In this document: positions 1 to 6,509 of the stretch, one piece after another
How positions within the stretch are numbered: the stretch's first letter is position 1
Layout of the letters: each line of letters opens with the position of its first letter
DNA from: Pseudomonadota bacterium
GTDB lineage: Bacteria > Pseudomonadota > Gammaproteobacteria > Steroidobacterales > GCA-2729495
NCBI GenBank assembly: GCA_030836925.1
Contig: JAUPLK010000012.1
Coordinates: forward strand, 1-14,366
DNA length: 14,366 nucleotides
Reading direction: 5' to 3'
Position numbers and translations under genes: made by a program
The notes under the pieces: model-generated
What the model saw: the letters and a program-made list of their open reading frames with translations, nothing else
Database searches by the model: none
Told to the model about the DNA's origin: nothing

Positions 1-114
1 CAGCGGGAACACGGCTGCAGGGAGCAGCAGCGGTGCTGATTGACTCACGAGGTAGCGCAGCGTGGAGCCAACTGCCCCGCCCGACGCCACCAGCAGCAGA
101 TCCCGAAGAGTCAT
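1..114 (-). CDS. fluC: Fluoride ion channel FluC/CrcB, N-terminal part (cut by window edge)
   Basis: FluC proteins are small inner-membrane dimeric channels that expel fluoride. Only the first 38 codons are present; the gene runs off the left edge. The translation begins MTLRDLLLVASGGAVGSTLR and holds the family's N-terminal GG-x-x-G-x-x-x-RY motif (residues 12-21) in a hydrophobic first helix, then ends in FPL (36-38), where the family normally has FP-x-GT-x-x-x-N. The ATG lies 2 bases after the envC stop with a GGTGA ribosome site about 7 bases upstream, so it is probably co-transcribed with envC. No fluoride riboswitch is visible between the two genes. Identity rests on a short stretch, but the motif spacing and position are good. 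Confidence 0.75.
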   Translation of the reverse strand, partial: MTLRDLLLVASGGAVGSTLRYLVSQSAPLLLPAAVFPL

Positions 115-116
115 TG

Positions 117-1256
117 CTATTTCACCCACTGATGCGGATTCTGGGGCTTCCCATTCCGTCGTACTTCGAAGTACAGCGCAGGCCTGGGCTGGCCGCCCGT
201 GTCGCCAACATGCGCGATTACATCACCGGCGACTACCTGCTTGCCAACCGGATGCAGGAGATCCTGATTGTGTCCGTAGAGACTTAGCCAGCCTCCACCG
301 TGATCGATCACCAGCAGCTGTCCGAGACCGGGCAGCCAGTCTGCATACACGACCCTGCCGTTACGCACGGCGACAACCTCGCTGCCCGACGGTGCTGAAA
401 TCAGCACGCCATCCCAGCGCAACTGGCCACCCGCACGTGTCTGCCCGTAATCGGCCAGCAATCGGCCCTTCACCGGCCAGCGCCCCTTGCCCAGTGCCTT
501 GCCGGGCACCACGGCGGGGCCCTTCTGGTTGCGGGCGATCTGCCGCTCCAGATCGCGCAGCAGATTTTGCAGGGTTTGCGCCGCCTGGCGTGCGCGGCTC
601 AGCTGCTGGTCGCCACTCCGCAGTTGGCGGTCGAGGTCGCTGATCACGGCGGTCCGGGTACCGCGCACCTTTTCGAGCTCCGCCAGCTGCTGCCGGCGTT
701 GACCCTCGAGTATTGCGAGTTCTGCCTGTTGCTGCTCGACAGCGGCCCGGTCACGCTCCAGCGCTTCCAGACTGGCCTGCACCGAGCCGAGCAGTTCGCT
801 GCGTTGACGGGTGAGGTAGCCGAGCCAGGTCAGGTGACGGCCCAGCATTCGCGCATCCTGCTGGTTGAGGCTCACCCGGAGCAATTCATGGCCTTCGCTG
901 ATATGGGCCAGCCGCAGCTGGGCGGCGAGATTCTCGCGCTGACGATCGAGTTCGGTGCGGGTTGCCTCGAGCTGACGGTTGAGATCGGCCAGTTTTCGGC
1001 CGGCCACGGCCAGTTGGCGTCGCGTGCTGTTGAGCTGCCCGCGCAAACGACTGGCCTCTTCTTCGGCATTTCGCAGCTGTTTATGCAGATCCTTGCGTTT
1101 GGCCTGGTCGCGACGGGTCTGGGCTTCCAGCGTACGGATCTGCTTGCGCACCTGGGCCAGCTCATCTTCAGTCTTGCCGGCCGCGCGCGCAGCCAGGGAC
1201 GGCTGCGATACCAGCAGCAGCAGGCAGAGACCCGCACAGAACAGCAATCGGCTCAT
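117..1256 (-). CDS. envC: Murein hydrolase activator EnvC (degenerate LytM/M23 domain)
   Basis: EnvC is a periplasmic division protein that activates the AmiA/AmiB amidases to split septal peptidoglycan. The 379-residue product (E. coli about 419) has a signal peptide at 1-22 ending PSLA, long coiled coil at about 26-245 rich in Q, R, E and L, a short linker, and a LytM/M23-like domain at about 257-379. As in E. coli EnvC, the zinc ligands of true M23 peptidases are missing: the region that should hold HxxxD reads RWDGVLISA (280-288), and the usual HxH strand is ALYFEVRR (360-367), so it should activate rather than cut. I chose the ATG at 1256 because the signal peptide follows directly; the frame stays open to an ATG at 1328, but that adds a non-signal-like leader. 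It is divergent from yibN. In E. coli gpmM precedes envC, but it is absent here. Confidence 0.92.
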   Translation of the reverse strand: MSRLLFCAGLCLLLLVSQPSLAARAAGKTEDELAQVRKQIRTLEAQTRRDQAKRKDLHKQLRNAEEEASRLRGQLNSTRRQLAVAGRKLADLNRQLEATRTELDRQRENLAAQLRLAHISEGHELLRVSLNQQDARMLGRHLTWLGYLTRQRSELLGSVQASLEALERDRAAVEQQQAELAILEGQRRQQLAELEKVRGTRTAVISDLDRQLRSGDQQLSRARQAAQTLQNLLRDLERQIARNQKGPAVVPGKALGKGRWPVKGRLLADYGQTRAGGQLRWDGVLISAPSGSEVVAVRNGRVVYADWLPGLGQLLVIDHGGGWLSLYGHNQDLLHPVGKQVVAGDVIAHVGDTGGQPRPALYFEVRRNGKPQNPHQWVK

Positions 1257-1361
1257 GGGGCTGGCAGTGTAGGTGATAGCGGGTGTGTTGACGACGACCG
1301 CAATCCCGGCATCGGCGCCCATGCACATGGTTATAATGCGGCCCCGGCAAGGTCAGGCACT
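1257..1361. promoter_or_regulatory. Divergent envC/yibN promoter region with a consensus -10
   Basis: This 105-base gap separates the two divergent starts. A perfect TATAAT lies at 1332-1337 on the plus strand, 24 bases before the yibN ATG, which would put transcription start near 1344. There is no good -35 at 16-18 bases upstream; TTGACG at 1288-1293 is 38 bases away and too far. On the minus strand the overlapping TATAAC (1330-1335) could serve envC. The -10 is direct observation; its use by either gene is inference. Confidence 0.4.
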
Positions 1362-1787
1362 ATGGACAGACTCCTCGAATTCATAACCGCCAACCCGCTT
1401 CTGGTGGTGGCGACACTGCTCATGGCGATCGCGGTCATTGCGGTTGAAGTACAGCTTCGCGCACGGGCCTTGCTGGAGGTATCGACTGTAGAGGCGGTGC
1501 GCATGATCAACCGGGGCGCGACGGTGGTCGACATCCGCGACCAGGCCCGCTTCGATGCAGGGCATATCGTCGAAGCCGTGCACATGGCGCCGGCTGATCT
1601 GTCCAAAGGCGAGGAAGGGCGCATCAAGAAGAAGCGCGGGGTGCTGGTGATCTGTGAGAATGGCAGCCCGAGTTACCGTACCGTAAAGGCGCTGCGGGCA
1701 GCCGGTTTCGACGGCGCCTTCAGTCTCAAGGGTGGCATCGGCAGCTGGCAGCGTGACGGTCAGCCGCTCGTGACCGGCAAGCGCTGA
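1362..1787 (+). CDS. yibN: Membrane-anchored rhodanese-like protein (YibN family)
   Basis: A 141-residue protein with one N-terminal membrane segment (about 10-28), then a single rhodanese domain (about 40-137) in the cytoplasm. Rhodaneses move sulfane sulfur through an active-site cysteine. Family signatures are VVDIRDQARFDAGHI (55-69), a cysteine in VLVICENGS (Cys98), and LKGGIGSWQ (122-130). The active loop is unusual: C-E-N-G-S-P lacks the arginine normally five residues after the cysteine. E. coli YibN is likewise atypical, so sulfurtransferase activity is uncertain. Its place directly before grxC, secB and gpsA matches E. coli yibN. The frame is open far upstream, antisense to envC; ATG 1362 fits the family's N-terminus and follows the TATAAT at 1332. 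Confidence 0.9.
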   Translation: MDRLLEFITANPLLVVATLLMAIAVIAVEVQLRARALLEVSTVEAVRMINRGATVVDIRDQARFDAGHIVEAVHMAPADLSKGEEGRIKKKRGVLVICENGSPSYRTVKALRAAGFDGAFSLKGGIGSWQRDGQPLVTGKR

Positions 1788-1801
1788 TTCCCCCGCCACC
1801 C

Positions 1802-2062
1802 GTGAGCATCACGATCTACACGACTCCCACCTGCCCGTACTGCACGGCTGCCAAGACCTTGCTGCGCAACAAGCAGGCGGGGTTCACTGAAATTGATGTC
1901 AGCACGCGGCCGGAGCTGCGTGAGGAAATGGTAAGCCGCAGCGGCCGACGCACTGTGCCGCAGATCTTCATCGGCAGCACGCATGTGGGTGGCTATGATG
2001 ATCTGGCTGCGCTGGATGGCGCGGGGAAACTCGACGCCCTGCTGCAGGCGATTCGGGATTGA
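1802..2062 (+). CDS. grxC: Glutaredoxin 3
   Basis: A cytoplasmic glutathione-dependent disulfide reductase of 86 residues, the usual Grx3 length. The dithiol active site CPYC is at residues 11-14, the cis-proline motif TVPQIF at 51-56, and the glutathione-binding GGYDD at 63-67. It starts with GTG 14 bases after the yibN stop; the gap (TTCCCCCGCCACCC) has no recognisable Shine-Dalgarno, so translation may depend on coupling to yibN. The neighbours yibN and secB confirm the assignment. Confidence 0.95.
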   Translation: MSITIYTTPTCPYCTAAKTLLRNKQAGFTEIDVSTRPELREEMVSRSGRRTVPQIFIGSTHVGGYDDLAALDGAGKLDALLQAIRD

Positions 2063-2083
2063 GCGAGGAAGGGGATAGAAACA

Positions 2084-2569
2084 ATGTCTGAGACACCGGT
2101 TAACGGCAGCGGCGCACCCGCGGAAGGCGAGCGGGTCTTCAGCTTGCGGAAGCTCTATATCAAGGATTTCTCCTTCGAGGCGCCAAACTCGCCGGCCTTC
2201 TTTTTCGACAGCAAACAGCAGCCGGAGATGAACCTCAATATCCGCACTGCCCACAGCGACCTGGGCAATGGCAGCACGGAGGTCGTGCTGCATATGACGG
2301 CACAGTCAGTTGCCGGTGATCGCACGGTTTTCCTGATCGAGATCGCCCAAGCCGGGCTATTCCAGATCGGAGGATTCAGCAAGGAGGAGACCCGCGCAAT
2401 CATCGGCGTACACTGCCCGAATGCGCTCTACCCCTATGCCCGCGAAGCCATCTCGTCCATGGTGCAACGGGGCGGCTACCCGCCGCTGGTGCTTCAGCCC
2501 ATGGATTTCGCAGCGCTGTTTGCGCAGGCCAGCCAGGACACGGCAGCCGCCCAGGCCAGCCAGGCCTGA
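2084..2569 (+). CDS. secB: Protein-export chaperone SecB
   Basis: SecB is a homotetrameric cytosolic chaperone that holds preproteins unfolded and passes them to SecA. The 161-residue product matches the family throughout: LYIKDFSFEAPNSPAFF near residue 25, EVVLHMTAQS, the IGVHCPNALYPYAREAISSMVQRGGYPPL block at about 107-135, and LQPMDFAALF near the end. A strong ribosome site, AGGAAGGGG (2066-2074), lies 9 bases before the ATG. The C-terminal tail is alanine/glutamine rich and includes an in-frame 13-base direct repeat (2525-2537 and 2552-2564, both reading QASQ). The tail lacks the acidic character of the E. coli end. It is third in the yibN-grxC-secB-gpsA run. Confidence 0.97.
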   Translation: MSETPVNGSGAPAEGERVFSLRKLYIKDFSFEAPNSPAFFFDSKQQPEMNLNIRTAHSDLGNGSTEVVLHMTAQSVAGDRTVFLIEIAQAGLFQIGGFSKEETRAIIGVHCPNALYPYAREAISSMVQRGGYPPLVLQPMDFAALFAQASQDTAAAQASQA

Positions 2570-2571
2570 AC

Positions 2572-3654
2572 ATGGCATCCTCCGGTGTGACTTCCGGAAC
2601 CGATAATTCAGACATCGCCATTTTCGGGGCCGGTTCCTGGGGTACCGCTCTGGCTGTACAGTTCGCCCGTGCCGGCCATCGGGTCTCCCTGTGGGGTCGC
2701 AGCGCCAATCAACTGCGCCAGATGGATACCGAGCGCTGCAATTCCCGCTATCTGCCCGGCATCCGCTTTCCCGACAATCTGCATCCGGCCCCTGATCTCC
2801 GGCAGGTCGCGAGCGGGCACCAGGACCTGTTGATCTGCGTACCGAGCCACAGCTTTCGCGAAATCCTCAGCGCTATTCGGCCTCATCTGCAAGGCGGAGC
2901 ACGAATCGCCTGGGCTACCAAGGGTTTTGAGCATGATTCCGGTCGCCTGCCGCATGAGGTGGTCCGCGAAGTGCTGGGCAAGACAATCCCGGTAGCTGTG
3001 CTTTCGGGACCGACCTTTGCCAGCGAAGTGGGGGCCGGCCTGCCCACCGCGATGACGATTGCAGCAAATGAGCCGGGCTTCGCCGCTGAACTTGCGGTCC
3101 GGCTCTCGGGTTTGAATTTTCGCGCCTATACCTCGGATGACATGATCGGTGTCGAGGTCGGTGGTGCCGTAAAGAATGTGCTGGCTATCGCCGCCGGTAT
3201 TTCAGATGGCCTGGGCTTTGGCGCCAACACGCGCATCGCGCTGATAACCCGCGGTCTGCTTGAGATGACCCGGCTCGGCGCTGCGCTCGGTGCACAGCCG
3301 GCGACCTTCACGGGCCTGTCGGGCATGGGCGACCTGGTGCTCAGCTGTACCGATGACCAGTCGCGGAACCGGCGTCTGGGCTTGATGATCGCCGCAGGCA
3401 AGAGTCCCGCTGAAGCCGCCGCCGCCATCGGGCAGGTGGTTGAGGGAACCTTTGCTGCCGTGTCGGTAAAAACGGTAGCCACCCGGTTGGGTCTTGAAAT
3501 GCCGATCTGCGAGCAGGTCTGGCAGGTGCTGCACAACAGGCAGCTGCCCAAGGATGCGGTCATGGCACTGATGGCGCGCTCGCTGAAGCCCGAGACCGAC
3601 GTGGAACTGCGCAAGCTGTTTGCCCGGACTGCCGGCACCCTGCCCATCGACTGA
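2572..3654 (+). CDS. gpsA: NAD(P)-dependent glycerol-3-phosphate dehydrogenase
   Basis: GpsA reduces dihydroxyacetone phosphate to sn-glycerol 3-phosphate, the backbone for phospholipid synthesis. The 360-residue protein has the N-terminal dinucleotide fold with GAGSWGTALA (19-28), ATKGFE (115-120), LSGPTFASEVGAG (144-156), the catalytic lysine in EVGGAVKNVLAIAAG (Lys201), and LSGMGDLVLSCTDDQSRNRR (249-268) with the substrate-binding Asp254 and Arg/Asn pair. It is about 20 residues longer than E. coli GpsA because of a polar N-terminal tail (2-12), so a start at GTG 2587 is possible. The ATG is 2 bases after the secB stop, with no strong Shine-Dalgarno, which suggests coupling. cysE, next in E. 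coli, is absent; the gene ends convergent with trmL, 8 bases apart. Confidence 0.96.
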   Translation: MASSGVTSGTDNSDIAIFGAGSWGTALAVQFARAGHRVSLWGRSANQLRQMDTERCNSRYLPGIRFPDNLHPAPDLRQVASGHQDLLICVPSHSFREILSAIRPHLQGGARIAWATKGFEHDSGRLPHEVVREVLGKTIPVAVLSGPTFASEVGAGLPTAMTIAANEPGFAAELAVRLSGLNFRAYTSDDMIGVEVGGAVKNVLAIAAGISDGLGFGANTRIALITRGLLEMTRLGAALGAQPATFTGLSGMGDLVLSCTDDQSRNRRLGLMIAAGKSPAEAAAAIGQVVEGTFAAVSVKTVATRLGLEMPICEQVWQVLHNRQLPKDAVMALMARSLKPETDVELRKLFARTAGTLPID

Positions 3655-3662
3655 AGCACCGC

Positions 3663-4127
3663 TCAACCGGCACCGGCAAATTCCAGCTGACGCCATGCCT
3701 CGTAGGCGATGATTGCCGCAGCATTCGAAAGATTGAGACTGCGGCTTCCCTGCTGCATCGGAATGCGCAGACACTGTTCGCCCGGCAATCCAGCCAGAAT
3801 CTCCGTCGGCAGGCCACGCTGTTCAGGGCCGAAAAGCAGGGCATCACCCCGCCTGAATCGCGCCTGCGTGTACAGCATCCTGCCGCGGGTCGATACGGCC
3901 AGCACGCGCGGCTGACCCAGGGATTCCAGACACTCCGGCAGTCCGGCGTGCTGCCGGACGGATGCCCATTCGTGGTAATCGAGCCCGGCACGCCGAAGTT
4001 TCGCATCGGACAGGGTGAAACCCAGCCGGCCGACCAGGTGCAGGGTAATTCCCGTGTTGGCACACAGGCGTATGATGTTGCCCGTATTCGGCGGTATCTC
4101 CGGCTCAAACAGAATCAAGTCCAGCAT
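3663..4127 (-). CDS. trmL: tRNA (cytidine/uridine-2'-O-)-methyltransferase TrmL
   Basis: TrmL is a dimeric SPOUT-fold enzyme that uses S-adenosylmethionine to 2'-O-methylate the wobble base (position 34) of tRNA-Leu isoacceptors. The 154-residue product (E. coli 157) begins MLDLILFEPEIPPNTG and holds the three SPOUT motifs: NTGNIIRLCANTG (14-26), LLFGPEQRGLP (97-107) and RIPMQQGSRSLNLSNA (121-136), the trefoil-knot cofactor pocket. RRAGLDYHEW (45-54) is also typical. The frame is open upstream to beyond 4800, antisense to the next gene; ATG 4127 is chosen because it gives family length and has AGAGG about 8 bases upstream. Its start faces the GTG of the dihydroorotate dehydrogenase across only 4 bases. 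Confidence 0.95.
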   Translation of the reverse strand: MLDLILFEPEIPPNTGNIIRLCANTGITLHLVGRLGFTLSDAKLRRAGLDYHEWASVRQHAGLPECLESLGQPRVLAVSTRGRMLYTQARFRRGDALLFGPEQRGLPTEILAGLPGEQCLRIPMQQGSRSLNLSNAAAIIAYEAWRQLEFAGAG

Positions 4128-4131
4128 TCCT

Positions 4132-5106
4132 GTGCCCTCTCCAGACACTGAAAAATCCATCCGGCACGCAGCACCCGACGCGCGACTGGCCGGCAGGTTT
4201 TGCGGCCTCGATTTCAGCTCGCCCATCGTGCTGCTCTCGGGCTGTGTCGGCTTCGGCGAAGAATACACACGGGTGGCCGGCTTCTCGAATCGTGATGCCG
4301 GCGCGGTGGTACTGAAGGGCACGACACTGCATGCCCGACCCGGCAACGAGCCGCACCGGATCGCCGAAACCCCCATGGGCATGCTCAATGCCATCGGCCT
4401 GCAGAATCCCGGCGTCGATGCGGTGGTGAACAATATCCTGCCCGGTCTCGATTTCAGCGAGACCCGCTTCATCGCCAATGCCTGCGGCTCGACGCTCGAG
4501 GAATATATCGAGGTTTGCCGGCGCTTTGATGATTCAGCGATCGACGCCATCGAGATCAACATCTCCTGTCCAAACATCAAGGAAGGCGGCGTGGCCTTCG
4601 GCAATTCGCCGGACATGTCCGCACGCGTGGTCGCGGCCTGCCGGGCAGTGACCAGCAAGCCGATCATCACCAAGCTGTCACCCAACCAGACCGACATCCG
4701 CGAGAATGCCCGGCGCTGCATCGAGGCTGGCACCGACGGGCTGGCCGTAATCAACACGCTGGTCGGCATGGCCATCGATGCGGAGAAGCGGCGACCGGTG
4801 ATCGCCAATGTGCAGGCCGGGCTGTCGGGTCCTGCGATCAAGCCGATCGCCCTGCTCAAGGTGCATCAGGTGTATCAGGAAGCCCGGCGGCACAAGGTGC
4901 CGATCATCGGCCAGGGCGGCATTGCCAGCGCCACGGATGCGATCGAGTTCCTGATTGCCGGTGCCAGCGCGATCGGCATCGGTACGGCACTGTTTTACGA
5001 CCCATTGATCTGCAGGCGCATCAATGCGGGCATCGCCGACTACCTGCAACGGCACGGAATCGCCCGGCTCGCAGACCTGGTTGGCACGCTGCAGGCCGGC
5101 GGCTAA
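4132..5106 (+). CDS. pyrD: Dihydroorotate dehydrogenase, class 1B type (PyrDB-like)
   Basis: It should oxidise dihydroorotate to orotate in pyrimidine synthesis, using FMN in a TIM barrel. From GTG 4132 the product is 324 residues. Class 1B marks are SGCVGFGEEY (36-45), AETPMGMLNAIGLQNPG (78-94), the active-site cysteine loop INISCPNIKEGGVAFG (Cys146), VINTLVGMAIDAEKRRPV, GLSGPAIKPIA and PIIGQGGIASATDAIEFL near the C-terminal phosphate site. Class 2 enzymes, usual in gammaproteobacteria, have a serine and a membrane-binding N-terminus; neither is seen. Class 1B normally pairs with the iron-sulfur/FAD subunit PyrK, which is not in the window. The start is uncertain: no Shine-Dalgarno precedes 4132, and ATGs at 4072/4075 lie inside trmL antisense. 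The stop TAA overlaps the ntrC stop on the other strand. Confidence 0.88.
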   Translation: MPSPDTEKSIRHAAPDARLAGRFCGLDFSSPIVLLSGCVGFGEEYTRVAGFSNRDAGAVVLKGTTLHARPGNEPHRIAETPMGMLNAIGLQNPGVDAVVNNILPGLDFSETRFIANACGSTLEEYIEVCRRFDDSAIDAIEINISCPNIKEGGVAFGNSPDMSARVVAACRAVTSKPIITKLSPNQTDIRENARRCIEAGTDGLAVINTLVGMAIDAEKRRPVIANVQAGLSGPAIKPIALLKVHQVYQEARRHKVPIIGQGGIASATDAIEFLIAGASAIGIGTALFYDPLICRRINAGIADYLQRHGIARLADLVGTLQAGG

Positions 5107-6509
5107 TCGTCAAGTTTCAGCTCGCGGATTTTTCGCGTCAGGGTATTTCTACCCCAGCCGAGCAGTCGCGCCGCTTCCTGACGATGCCCCTGGGCATGGG
5201 CCAGTGCGGTGCGGATCAGGGTCCGTTCAAACTCCGGCAGGGCGGTGTCCAGCAGTGCTGCGCGCTTCGGATCCTGCAAGGCTGATTCCGCCCACTGGGC
5301 CAGTCGCAGCGACCAGTCTGTCAACCCGGCCCGGACATTGGCCTGCCCGCCAAACTCCGGCGGAATATCCTCCAGACGTATTTCGGCACCCGGTGCGCTG
5401 ACCGTCAGACGCCGGCAGGCATTTACCAGCTGGCGGACATTTCCCGGCCAGTCGAAGGCGCTGAGACGCGCCACCGCTTCCGGAGCGATCCGCTTGGTTT
5501 CGACGCTCAGCTCCCGTGCCGCCTCGCGCAAATAGTAGTCGAGCAGCAGCGGCACATCCTCGCGCCGCTCGCGCAGCGGCGGCGTGATTATGCGGATGAC
5601 GTTCAGACGATGGAGCAGGTCCTCGCGAAAGCGCCCCGTCTCGACCGCTGCTTCCAGGTCCTGGTTGGTCGCGGCAATCACCCGCACATCGACGCGAATC
5701 GGCGTCTGCCCGCCGACACGATAGAACTCGCCTTCCGCCAGGACGCGCAGCAGCCGGGTCTGCAAGGCGGCGGACATGTCACCGATCTCGTCGAGAAACA
5801 GCGTGCCGCCATCAGCCTGCTCGAAACGTCCGATCCGGCGGCTGTCAGCGCCGGTAAATGCACCGCGTTCATGACCAAACAACTCGGATTCGAGCAGTTC
5901 AGCTGCTATCGCGGTGGTGTTCAGCGCAATGAAGGGTTGCGGGGCGCGCGGGCTGTGTTCATGCAGCGCACGGGCCACCAGTTCCTTGCCGGTTCCCGAT
6001 TCGCCGGTGATCAGCACGGTCATGCTGGAGCGCGACAGGCGTCCGATGGTGCGGAACACCTCCTGCATTGCCGGCGCACGTCCGATCATCGCCGATACCG
6101 GTCGCTCCGCCTCGACATGCCCCCCCGAAGTCGGCAGGCCGACCCGTGCGGCACGGCGTACCAGTGCGATTGCATCGTCCACATCAAAAGGCTTGGGCAG
6201 GTATTCGAAGGCACCGCCCTGGTAGGCAGCGACCGCACTGTCCAGATCGGCGTGCGCCGTGATCACGATCACCGGGAAGCTGTAGCCCTCGCGAGCCAGC
6301 CGGTGCATGGCTTCAAGGCCATCGGTGCCCGGCATCCGTACATCCGAAATGAGCACGTCGGGTACAGCTTCGCGCAGCGCATCGAACAGCGCGTCAGCGG
6401 AGTCGAATACCCGCGTATCGATGCCTTCATTGGTCAGGGCGCGCTCAAGAACCCAGCGCACTGAGGCATCGTCATCCACAACCCAGACTGAAAGCAGCTT
6501 GGTGGTCAT
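5103..6509 (-). CDS. ntrC: Nitrogen regulation response regulator NtrC (NR(I))
   Basis: NtrC is the sigma-54-dependent activator of nitrogen-assimilation genes. The 468-residue protein has three domains. The receiver (about 5-120) carries acidic residues at 12-14, phosphoacceptor Asp56 in LISDVRMPG, Thr84 and Lys106. The AAA+ domain (about 140-375) carries Walker A GESGTGKE (169-176), the sigma-54 contact loop GAFTGA (216-221) and Walker B GTLFLDE (235-241). The C-terminal Fis-type helix-turn-helix (about 425-466) contains QEAARLLGWGRNTLTRKIREL, near-identical to enteric NtrC. Its ATG overlaps the ntrB stop as ATGA, with GGAG 5-6 bases upstream, so translation is coupled. The stop overlaps that of the convergent pyrD. 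Likely targets include the dyads upstream of glnA in this window. Confidence 0.98.
   Translation of the reverse strand: MTTKLLSVWVVDDDASVRWVLERALTNEGIDTRVFDSADALFDALREAVPDVLISDVRMPGTDGLEAMHRLAREGYSFPVIVITAHADLDSAVAAYQGGAFEYLPKPFDVDDAIALVRRAARVGLPTSGGHVEAERPVSAMIGRAPAMQEVFRTIGRLSRSSMTVLITGESGTGKELVARALHEHSPRAPQPFIALNTTAIAAELLESELFGHERGAFTGADSRRIGRFEQADGGTLFLDEIGDMSAALQTRLLRVLAEGEFYRVGGQTPIRVDVRVIAATNQDLEAAVETGRFREDLLHRLNVIRIITPPLRERREDVPLLLDYYLREAARELSVETKRIAPEAVARLSAFDWPGNVRQLVNACRRLTVSAPGAEIRLEDIPPEFGGQANVRAGLTDWSLRLAQWAESALQDPKRAALLDTALPEFERTLIRTALAHAQGHRQEAARLLGWGRNTLTRKIRELKLDD

Noticed and set aside
567..1361. Plus-strand open frame ahead of yibN
   Set aside because: It is antisense to envC, with no domain; yibN starts at ATG 1362 with its membrane segment.
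2525..2564. 13-base direct repeat in the secB tail
   Set aside because: In-frame duplication of an Ala/Gln tail segment; a simple low-complexity expansion and not a mobile or regulatory repeat.
3619..3680. Broken inverted repeat (TTTGCC..GGCAAA with GCCGG..CCGGC inside) at the gpsA/trmL junction
   Set aside because: Two short arms with an internal loop and a 31-base apical loop, no U-tract; too weak to call a bidirectional terminator.
4128..4859. Upstream extension of the trmL frame
   Set aside because: Open only as antisense of pyrD in GC-rich DNA; the family starts at ATG 4127.
5610..6464. 284-codon plus-strand open frame
   Set aside because: Lies wholly antisense to ntrC, low-complexity translation without recognisable domain; shadow of the conserved gene.
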